Positions 49,071 through 60,096 of a DNA stretch of 64,000 nucleotides are shown piece after piece. The notes below the pieces were generated by a model. It did no database searches. It was not told where the DNA came from and was given only the letters and a program-made list of their open reading frames with translations. Within the stretch, counting starts at the first letter, position 1. The number at the start of each line of letters is the position of its first letter. The position numbers and the translations under genes were made by a program. Source of the stretch: Enchytraeus crypticus. Taxonomy: Eukaryota; Annelida; Clitellata; Enchytraeida; Enchytraeidae. The stretch covers positions 464,501-528,500 of the forward strand of contig CAJHZI010000744.1 in assembly GCA_905160935.1 (NCBI GenBank), in the 5' to 3' direction.

Positions 49071-49435
49071 ATGATGTGAAGCTATGTGAACATGATGACG
49101 TAGAGATGATGATGTGAATCTATATGAACATGATGACGTAAAGATGATCTGACTATGTGAACATGATGACGTTGAGATGATGTGAAGTTATGTGAACATG
49201 ATGACGTAGAAATGATGTGAAGCTATGTGAACATGATGACGTAGAGATGATGTGAAGCTATGTGAACATGATGACGTTGAGATGATGTGAAACTATGTGA
49301 ACATGTTGACGTAGAGATGATGTGAAGCTATGTGAACATGATGACGTAGAGATGATGTAACTATGTGAACATGATGACGTAGAGATGATGTGACTATGTG
49401 AACATGATGACGTAGAGATGATGTGTCTATGTGAA
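49071..49435 (+). repeat. 35-bp minisatellite with TGACGTA motifs
   Basis: The unit contains GATGATGTGAAGCTATGTGA and ACATGATGACGTAGA; about ten copies with small deletions. Each has one TGACGTA or TGACGTT half-site. Confidence 0.93.
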
Positions 49436-49829
49436 GTAAGACATCTTCTGTGCCATGTTATAATTGTCATCTGAACGAAGCCTATACGAGAGTGAAATGT
49501 CAGTAATCAAATTTTAATGTCTGGATGCGACGTCGAAAGAAGAACCGGACGTTAAACCTCATTGATTATTTTTTGTATTGCTTTTATAATTGCAGTTCGG
49601 CCCATATAACAGAGTTGTATCGCTATTATTTGTATTAGTGTGCACGAGGATTGATGGCTGTGCATACATGTGCTTATACCTCTATCCAGACAGTAGATGA
49701 TGCTATTTCTGTAGTAAATTATTCTCGTAAGTGATCACTTTTGTGCTACTATGCAATCTCTTATGCAGATTTATTGCTCAGTTTAGCGGAAACTTGCACA
49801 ACTTGATGACTATTGGGCCCGTGTCAGAA

Positions 49830-50071
49830 GTACTCTCGACTTCTGTGACGTCATGATGACGTATACGAGGTACTCTCGATCTTCTTTGACGTCATGATGA
49901 CGTATACGAGGTGCTCTCGATCTTCTATGACGTCATTATGACGTATACGAGGTGCTCTCGGTTTTCTGTGACGTCATGATGACGTAAACGAGGTGCTCTC
50001 GGTCTTCTGTGACGTCATTATGACGTATGCGAGGTACTCTCGGTCTTCTGTGACTTTATGATGATGTATAG
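49830..50071 (+). repeat. 41-bp minisatellite with CRE palindromes
   Basis: Six units. TGACGTCA occurs at 49846, 49887, 49928, 49969 and 50010, exactly 41 apart, each followed by a TGACGTA half-site. The sixth unit is mutated at both. Confidence 0.95.
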
Positions 50072-50992
50072 AAGCGAATTTTTAGTTTGAACGTCTGCGT
50101 ACATAATAATCTCAGTTCGTTACAGTCAATGCGAACTAAATGTTCTGCGTTATGTGTTCTCTATGTATATTTTAATTGGGTTTCGTTACTTGTACGTTGC
50201 TGTTAATTATGTTACTAATTTTATTGCCGTGTACAGTTTCTTCCTGACAGTATATTGGTGCATCTCTAATCCTCTTGAGCAAATTGATTTGATTTAACGC
50301 AATGCCACTGACTATTCACTGCTTCCCTTCTGCTTCTTCAAATGGATAGATTAATTCCAGCGCCAGTGGTTGTGGCAATTGTTGAATTGTGTTCAAATTA
50401 ATTAACTAATTAATTGAAGACCAAGTGCAAGGAAGCTGAATGTCGCAATCGGTTTAAAGTCGGTTGAACGATGCACTATGCAGAGGACATAAAGTAATTA
50501 TATATTATCTGTTAATATTTGTACATTTCGTTGTAATTGATTTTAAACGATGTTCTCGAGTTTGCAATTGCTTACAAGTATAATTAATTACTGGTAAGAA
50601 CCTGTTATATTAATTCGTGAATGATTGAATTTGCATTTACATCTTTCTCCGTTGTTCATCGTTTGTATTTGCATACAGAATTTAGAACCTAAAATTAGAC
50701 CAATAAGAACTGCCTGTATCATGTAAAACGTTCTCGATATCATTGTGATATAAGGTGAGCGTTAAAGTGGCAGATATGTTATTGTGGTTAATGTTACCAT
50801 TTTGATGATTTACGTGACTATATTCCTGACTGTATAATAAGCTAATAGTTTAATAGCAAGACTGTCATGTCATAGTCACAAAATGCCTCTCTCTGTATGT
50901 GGGCGACACTCGTTAGCCTTTTGATCTGGAACCATTAAGTTACAAACTGATGAGACGTGATTTTAAACTTTCACGAGCCGTAACGTTAAGTT

Positions 50993-51236
50993 TGAATGTC
51001 TCGGTAGCGTAGGGGTAACATCATGAACGTTTCAATGACAGATCCTGAGGTGAATTGAACCCTCGTGGGTTCGAATCACAATCGCGCTGATCTGAGAGTA
51101 AAATCTCGGACATTCACTGGACTATTTATACGGAAAATGGTCTAAATTGCCTAGTGGTTTAAACATGTGGTATTAAAAGTGATAGATATCAACATACGTG
51201 TAGTTAATCATTTCACAATAATGCATGTTTACTTTT
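50993..51236 (+). repeat. SINE-B copy, best preserved
   Basis: TCGGTAGCGTAGGGGTAACA (A box), GTGGGTTCGAATCACAATCG (B box), then TAAAATCTCGGACATTCACT and a poly-T/A end. Confidence 0.75.
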
Positions 51237-51315
51237 TTTTAATATCTCGTACTGTTGTACTCCAAACCCAAACCGTGATATCTACTTAAATATACGCGTA
51301 TATTCATTAGTCGTC

Positions 51316-51400
51316 ATAATCATCATCATCTTCTCTTTAATTCCAGTTTAACTATGGGGATAACATTAGACCTTCTCCACTCCTCTCTACCGTACCAGAG
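51316..51400 (-). mobile_element. LINE-E 3' end
   Basis: ATCATCATCTTCTCTTTAAT and TCCAGTTTAACTATGG, directly downstream of a SINE-B copy. Confidence 0.45.
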
Positions 51401-53146
51401 CTAACGAAAGAAAGATTGACAAATTAAGTTAATATTAAAACAGGACGAAATTTATTTGCTTTTATTTGCTCAACGGCCTGGCCCTACAGTGTATTAGAGA
51501 GAAAGAATCGTATGATTAGATCTTGAGCTGTTGGTGATCCTGCTCACTGTTAACTCTTAGTCACAACAGCTTGTTAACTCTACTTTCTGCTTCTTGTTTC
51601 ATTAATCTCCTTTTCTGTTTTACATGGTAGCCCAGGAGCCCAGGAAATGGCTCTTTTAAGGAAAATTTGGATATTTTTTGCCTGGTCAGATTTCGCTTTT
51701 ATTTTTGAAATCAGTTAGACAAATACCTGCATATATTTTGTCCAAGTTCAGTGTTAATAAAAATTTTTAACTGCCGAGAGTGGCCACTGTTTGAGTTTCA
51801 AAAACTTAAAAATCATATTAGATAATTCCTCTATTTTTATACTAAAATGTTGATAAATGTCTACACGAGGCAAACCCGAATCAAAACTAGTTCATTGTTA
51901 ACAAAGTTATCACCTTATTTCTCGCTATTAAATATCACTATTAGCTTGCAAATATTTCAGTATTATTGCTATAATTATATCAAGTTTTCTGCATATTTGC
52001 ATTTCGACTGCATGTTTTGAATTGTAACTATAACAGAGACTGCGTTCATTAATCAACTCAACTATGTAGTGTATATGGTTGACTATATTCCAGAAGTGCG
52101 GGTCCGAGCTAAATCAATGTCAACGCCTTGTCAAGACAGCAAAATTGATATTGAACCCGACGAAATATTGTATTGTGCTATCTATCAGTTGGAGAAGTTA
52201 TAAACCCCGGCCCTATAAATCGCCTTGGTGCCGCTAAATAAACATTAGAAGATAATCTAGATTTCTCTAGCTATTAATTGCTTGGTGTTTCTTGTATCTG
52301 CTAATGTTTTTCTTGATGTTAACTTATATCGTTTAGTTGTAAGCGTCTAGTAGATTCATAGCTCTAGATGCAATTGATGAATTGTATTTGTCAGTAATAA
52401 TAATTATAGGATTGTAGAGTTGCTAGCCATTCAAATGGCGAACTGGCAAAGGATGCCTGTATTTGGATGCACATTTATTAAGAATAATTAAAATTAATAG
52501 GGCAAAATAACAGCACTACTAAAGAAGTTCTGATCATGTTTTATTAGTTTAGTTAGAATACAAAGACAAAGTCAAGTTCAACGTCATTTTCCTGCTTGAC
52601 AGCATGTCATTGGCGGGAATGAACTGTATTTTAACTTTGCACCTTTTTATTAAAGTTCTTTCACATTGAAGAAGTGATAGAAGTTAGATTACTCAGTTCC
52701 AGAAGTAATTTCGATTCTGAATAGTTGATTTACATATTAGTAATTGAAAAAAAAACATCTGCTGTATGAAGCATAATGTAAAGGTATTGTAAATTATAAT
52801 TATTTTGTTATTCAATAAGTGTTTCAAGTTTTTCTGTAATAATAATAAATTACTAGGTTTAATAAAGAAATTTAAAATTTAAACAAATATACTTCAACAA
52901 TAAAGGTTTGTTTCAGCATTCAAGAATGCCGTAAGAAACGACACCGCAGTATAAAGTAAAAAGATACCCATAAGCATCGGTTTAAAGAAGAGAAACCAGT
53001 AGACTCCTTAACGAAACCAGTCGGCTCCTTTAAAATTATTCATGTAGTAAATATATTACAGATGGGGCATCTAAATACAGACATCAGCAGTTCAGACTTA
53101 ATGTTATAATTGTTACTCTTATTGTTACTGTTCATAAACTCAAGCA

Positions 53147-53328
53147 CTAGTCTCCAGAAGTCCTTGAGGCTTCCTGCGCTGAGCCCAGGCGAGATGGGTC
53201 CTGACTGGGGTAGTGAATGCCTCCAGGAGGAGGCATGAGGGGCGGGCGAGGAGGCAGTAGTCCAAAGAATCCCATTCCTGGTCGCATCGGAGGAGGTCTC
53301 AGGAATGGAGGAGGTGGCATTCTCATGT
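53147..53328 (-). CDS. RBM22: RBM22 terminal coding exon 9
   Basis: Acceptor TGTTTTTAG. Encodes [39 protein letters not shown], then [15 protein letters not shown] and TAG. The IHYPSQDP block is the family's C-terminal signature. Confidence 0.95.
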
Positions 53329-56300
53329 CTAAAAACAGTTACAAAATAATAATAATTACGATAATTTTAAATTTGATGATTCCGAATATAAAAATAAAGC
53401 TAATGTTAACGTTAGTTTCCTCACTCGAAAGCGATGTCAGTGACGGGCGAGCCCAGGATTTGAATCCCGCACTTACTGACCCGCGGTCGAGTATCTTACC
53501 GACATCACCACTGACTCACGCCAATAGCCATGCAGCGATTCAACACGTTTCTGTGCTTTACATGCTTTTAGTGGATAAAAAGTTAACCGTAATACTTAAT
53601 GATTCTAGCAAAATAATGATAACAATATCAAAAGTTATAAACATTTAATGAAAAAATCTCTATCTCTTTAGCTCAGGGTCCCCTACAGCCCATCATATTT
53701 AAAAATTGGTGATATTGTTAATAGCAATCCTGACTAAGCCTTCCAAACGTCTAAATGCATCATAGTAAAATAGTAAATAGTAAAATAATTTAATCATGGT
53801 TAGAAAACAATTCTTATGTATTCTTTATTGTCTTCAAATTATGATCGCTTGTGAATGGTAAACGATATAGTATAAAGGACTGCACTAGTCTTAAACATCA
53901 ACGTATAGTATAAGAATACACTTTTATAAACAATTATTAAAATTGCCGCTGCGCAATACAAACAACAGGAACTGTAGTGGTCAATGTTATCATTAACTTT
54001 CAGTATAAAATAAGCCATACAATTCGAGTTTCAAACTAATAAGAAGCAACTCCTGTAGTAGATACTCATAATTAATATACATGTATCTTAAATTACAGTT
54101 GACATCTTTTGACTAATATCACTTTGAAATACTGGTTTAAAGTTCATTTAAGATTACAAACCAGGTCTGAATTGTCCCGGAGGTCCATGCCTAGGCCCCA
54201 TACCTCCCATGTGAGGCGGGGGCATGGGAGGGGCCATCAAATGAGGCGGGGGGGCACCTAGGTTGAAGAAATCAGGTGCAGCTGGTAACTCTGTGTTCAT
54301 AGAAAATACAGAATAACACAGTAATTAGAATACACATAAAGATAATAACACTAAGATAAACCACAGATAGCAAACAATAATAATTAACATTAAGATAAAG
54401 CGATAGCTGACAAATAATAACACAGAGATAAAGCACCGATAGCTGACAACAATAACAGTAAGATAAAGCACATATAACAAACAATAATACTAAGATAAAA
54501 CACAGCAAACAATAATAATTAAGACAAAGCACAGAGAGCAGACAATAATAACACAAGATAAAGCACATATAGCTGACAACAGTAAAACTAAGATAAAGCA
54601 CATATAGCTGACAATAATAACACTAAGATAAAGCAGATAGCAGACAATAAAACTAAGATAAAGCACAGATTGCTAACAATAAAGCCATAGAAGAGATGTT
54701 AACGTCAGTATCATCTCTCAAAAGCGGTATCAGCGATAGGTGCGCCCAGGATTTGAACCCACACATTTTGATCACGTATTTGATATCTTAACATCATCGC
54801 CACTAACTCTAGTCAATTATAAATATTAAACATGATATGACATGGGAGCCATAGTCATAGTAATAAATAAATAAGAACTTAAGGCTGATCCTTGGTGTAC
54901 GTACTTCAGTTGCAACCTTAAAACTCTCTAAGCGATCACTCTCCACTACCACACTAGTCCTCACTCTGCTGTACATATCTTTCATTAACTCAACATACCT
55001 CCTATTCACTTTCCTCTTCTTCATAACTTCCCACACCATTTCTCTCGGAACCATATTACGCACAAGCTCCAGGTCCACAAATACCAGCTGCATCTCTTCC
55101 TCATTCTCTTTTTCTTCTGCACCAATTGCCTCAACATAAAGATCGGTTCTGTTGTCGACCTTCCAGGCATAAGCCAAAACTAGTTCCCCTATATGATTTG
55201 TTGAACCTCTCAACACACTCTCTCCCACATCTTTATTGTACGACTCAACAGCTAAATACCTCTATAATTCTTACACACTTGAATGTCCCCTTTCCCCTTA
55301 AATATCAGCACTAAACAACTCCATTCTTCTGGCATCCTTTCCCCCATGTCATCTATTCAAACAGGCATGCAACTCAACCACCCCCTGATATTGACTTATA
55401 GCGAGGAACTGGACGTTAAATTCTTACTGATTGACTTCACCGCTCTCGCACCTAATATCTTTCACACATCCACCGGAATGCCATACAACCCCATTGCTTT
55501 ACTTATATGCATTTTTTCTTTGATGCCCTTCAACCTCTTTAAATGTTACATTGTGTACTTTCATACCCTCAAATCCTTCGCTTCCCACTTCATCTTCACC
55601 GATTAAATTAAATGGATCAAATAGATAGTTTAAAATATTATTACATTAATATCCATTTTCATAGAACCAGAAATGAAGGTTTTGAGACGGACAGATAATT
55701 AATAGAAGTGATAGAAATAGAAAGAATATCTGGACATTGATTATCTGGATTTGAAAAAAGCTGCAAGACAGAGCGAGAGAGATTTGTATTAAAAAGGAAG
55801 CTGTAATTAAATTCATAAAAACAACAAGAGTTACATACGTCCAGGCAGGCCAGGTACAGGCTTGTACTGCTTGTTGGTCGTTGACACCTGGTCAGGATCA
55901 TCAGTCTTATTCGAGGCAACCGAACCCGTAGCGGCTGTAGACTTGCCCCACTTTACATTGAGGCGTCGTCCGTTTATGATCAGCTTATTAAAGGTCTTCT
56001 CTGCTGCCATTTCTGCAGCAGATCTCAATGTGAATTGTATGAACGCGCACTGCTGCCTGGCTACCATTGATATGCTTCGTATCTCGCCAAACTGATAGAA
56101 GTTATTTCTGTTCAACAACACAAATAAATAGAACAATAAAATTTCAATAGGCATATCAGGATTACATAGGCAGTAAATTAGTGGAATTGTATCCGTTTAC
56201 TAAAGTGCACGGAAACATCAGCACAAATGAAATACTTAACAGTAATGAAATACCACAGCTAAATGAAATACTTAACAGTAAGCAAATTATTTAATGGTAA

Positions 56301-59300
56301 ATACTGCAAATTGTAAAGAGCACTTGAATAATAAAGAGCTGCTGGTAGTTGCAATGATGATTTTAGGATTATTAATAGTATAAATGAAACATAAAAAATT
56401 ACTCGTCATCTTCCCTAGAATCCCAATGTAAATATTGTCGAGATTAGAAAATTTTGTAGCCTTCTCTGACACTGGTTTCGAAATTAGTGCTCTGAAACCT
56501 TTTATTCGTCTATTCTTCAGCAACACAGATTCAACACCGTATTTATAATGACAAATTAACATAACACATTTTCCTAACAAAGTTACTGTTAAATCCAATG
56601 TCACGCAAATCCACGACAAATCACGATTACAAACCTGAGATCTTGTTCGTTAACGGTGTCCCCTAGATTACCAACGTACAGAGTGGTGATCGTCTTGTCT
56701 TCTGGGACGTCCAGCGCAGGTAGGCTCTTGTAACGATTCAGCAGCTTATCAGCCACCGGATCATTGATCCCATAGAACCTGTCCTTGATGTTCTGAGTGG
56801 AGAGAGGATCATCTGGATCACTCGGTCGCTCGTGTCTGCATCAATCAATCAAACCAAAGACTGAACCAAAAATCTCTCTTTGATGATCTACACTCTGTCT
56901 ATAGGAACAAGCCACTAGGATTAGTTTTCAGATGATAGAGCTACTTTGATGACGTCCCTGAAACTGCCTTATGGTGAGGAACTGGACGTTAAATTCTTAT
57001 TGCTGGATTGATGATCTACATTCTGTCTATAGGAACAAGCCACTAGGATTAATTTGAAATAATTTTAATTAAAGAAAGGAAGCAACGATTTGTTTGACGT
57101 GTTTCTCAACACTAGACAAGCCAATTTGACATAAATAAACGATAATTTCTAGTCTCTAAATCTAGTAGTATAACAACTTTAAAAAGACCAGAGAGTTTTA
57201 AAATGAAGGTGCTGTATAGGACCTCTCAGTGATGAGCAATAACAACAACAATCTATCGTAAGATTGTTAATGGCACTCAGCATGCTTTTCCTTCAAGAAG
57301 TTACTTTCAATTTTGCTTTGGAATTTAGTACATTTGTAAATAAAATTATGTTTTAACTGACTATATATTTGCAGGAACAGTGAGAGATAAAAGGCAACGA
57401 AATCTGTGATTACTTTCTTATCTTAAAAACTTCAATTATATTCTCAGATGTTCATTCTTCAAAGATAGATTCTTCTACATAGAGATTTGTCATTCCACGT
57501 CAATTCGTTGAAAAACAATTATCTTTATTACCACCATATCACCGTATTCCATTACACGAGACAAAGCAAAAACTCAACAATTTACACTACTTTAATTGAA
57601 AAAATGAATTTAGAGTTAAGCCTAAAGATTAAAAATATCAATTACTATTTAACTATACCAATATTTAATTTGATTTTCTGTTCAAATCTGTTCAATCTGT
57701 TCAAATAATAACAGAAACCGTAAAGACAAACCTGTATGGGCATTCTTCACCCCTTCTACACTCGCCTTTTACCCAGAATGAGCAGATATGTGGTCTGTTC
57801 CTCTTATAGTAAGGAGTTGTTCGTGCTAATTTCAATAGCATATCACTCGGGGCTTGTGCCTTGCCAAGAGATCCAACAGTCGTTGTACCGTCAGTATTGG
57901 CTAGCTGAAACAGTAACAAACAGCATGTTTATGAATCATACGTAATAAACAGCATGTTTATGAATCATACGTAATAAACAGCATGTTTATGAATCATACG
58001 TAATAAACAGCATGTTTATGAATCATACGTAACAAACAGCATGTTTATGAATCATACGTAATAAACAGCATGTTTATGAATCATACGTAATAAACAGCAT
58101 GTTTATGAATCATACGTAATAAACAGCATGTTTATGAATCATACGTAATAAACAGCATGTTTATGAATCATACGTAATAAACAGCATGTTTATGAATCAT
58201 ACGTAATAAACAGCATGTTTATGAATCGTACGTAATAAACAGCATGTTTATGAATCATACATAATAAACAGCATGTTAAAAATAACAAATAGAAGAGATG
58301 TTTTGATTGAGACCAGTGATTCTGATTTTTCAAAACACTAGGAATCTGTGACTTACAACAGAATAAACTATATTTTATTAGTAAGAAAATCTAACCTCTT
58401 TCTCCACTTGCTGTGTGTAGTACTCTTTACCAACGTCTGAAACTGGCATTTCATCCTGTATCTTAAGCGCTGTATCCCTAACCTGCACCGGCAAACCTAC
58501 ACAAAAATAGAAATAATTGAAATCGTCAGCACTCGCATTTATTAGTTATGATATCCCAATATTTCTCTCTCCCTCTCTTAGTGCACTGCCTACTAGCAGG
58601 TCCATGACATATAATGCCTCCACTCATTTCTAAGTAACAACAAATTATTCTATTCGTCAGCAACAACTAATCAATCTACATGCAATAATACATTTAATAA
58701 TCTTTTTTTCAGTTTGCTTTAGACTAATTCAATCTATTCTTTGATTTTTTAAATGTTATTTTATTCAAGATAACAAGAGAATCACGATAACACCACCAAA
58801 ATGATAAGGAATAAAAGGTTTCTTTTCATTTACAAAATAAAGAAACCATTCGCACCTTAATAATTAAATCGATTGGCTACCATCGGATTGACATAGAACA
58901 GACCACCGTCCCATTATGGTTGCTAGTTAAAAAAAATATTAAAGTAGATTAGATTGCAACACATTTTATTACCCACTGGGTCTGTATTGATTTTCAGTTT
59001 ACTACCTCGATTTATTAAAATACAAATCTTTAAAGTAATGAGCACAACAACAAGAGGTCACCGGCAGTGGGAGATACCAAGATAAGATTCCTGTCATATT
59101 ATACTAAGTATAATAAGACAGGAATCACAGGATACTGCAGCTGACATCCACTAGCATTACAAAACTCTAGTTATATAAATACAAACCATATTCTAGATCG
59201 AGCAGACAAGTTTGGCAGATGTTCTTCATCTTGGCGCACGTCTGACAGACCTCCGTCTTCTTGAACCTCATGCGGGCACCGGGGCACCATCTGAATACTG

Positions 59301-60007
59301 TGAAGGGTCTTGCGCAAGTTTTACATTCCTTGCCATGTTTCTCCTTAGTCTATAGAACACATAGGAACAAACAATATCACTATAGAAATATAATATATTA
59401 GTATATAGCAATCTTCACTCTCATGAAATACTTCATAGGCTCATTTTAGAGTTTAATTTAAATATTTTAAATTATAATGTGTCAAAATAAAATAAATTTA
59501 AATTAACATTTCGAATAGTTTTAATTTAACTAAACAAAGGCATGTAGTGAAATGTTCTGTAATGAGTCTATAGACAGGTTCCTACTAGAGGCCGCTATAT
59601 CCAATATTGTAACAATTCAGATATTGGACACTACAAAAAGATAATTATATATAGTAAACACATTCTACAGAAACAAAAGTTGAAGATTGCTAGAGCATTT
59701 TCAAAAAATCTTAATAGCAATATTATTACTCGATTTCTATAGGATTATGTATTAGACTTCACTTAAATTATAAATTAGTCAATCAAAATTTAAATGTAGA
59801 TAGAAGTTAACACTTAGTTTGTGCTTTTTCCTGTTGCATTCACTTTTTTGTATTTTTGTGAACTCTACAGGGTTGAATGACCCTTTTTGGGGTCTTATTA
59901 AATTGAATAGCAGTTTAAGTTATGAATTCTAATCGATGTACCCAATGATACACTTAAATATGGCATATCTCTCAAGTGCTCTGCCAAGCGGCAGGTCCAA
60001 GGCACAT

Positions 60008-60096
<89 letters not shown>

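Larger units (their letters stand above)
43803..53146. other. Gene-free DNA between convergent SHB and RBM22
   Basis: No exon recognised on either strand. Part of the first kilobases could be a longer SHB 3' UTR. It contains LINE-E tails (43855-43925, 51316-51400), a family-C repeat (43961-44055), GA and AAT microsatellites, two TGACG-rich minisatellites (49071-49435, 49830-50071) and a SINE-B copy (50993-51236). The remaining stretches, for example 46.0-49.0 kb and 51.4-53.1 kb, show nothing but AT-rich sequence. Confidence 0.6.
54291..55838 (-). other. RBM22 intron 7
   Basis: Contains the acceptor-proximal minisatellite (54341-54685), a SINE-A copy (54692-54817) and a reverse-transcriptase relic (54868-55600) that itself carries a family-G 3' end (55385-55435). 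Confidence 0.8.

Noticed and set aside
49258..49470. Ser/His repeat peptide on the minus strand
   Set aside because: Translation of the 35-bp TGACG minisatellite.
54272..54601. 109-aa hydrophobic minus-strand frame resembling a membrane protein
   Set aside because: It is the pyrimidine-rich minisatellite in RBM22 intron 7 read through; the Cys/Leu/Tyr pattern repeats with the array unit.
55283..55606. 107-aa plus-strand frame
   Set aside because: Antisense of the LINE reverse-transcriptase relic.
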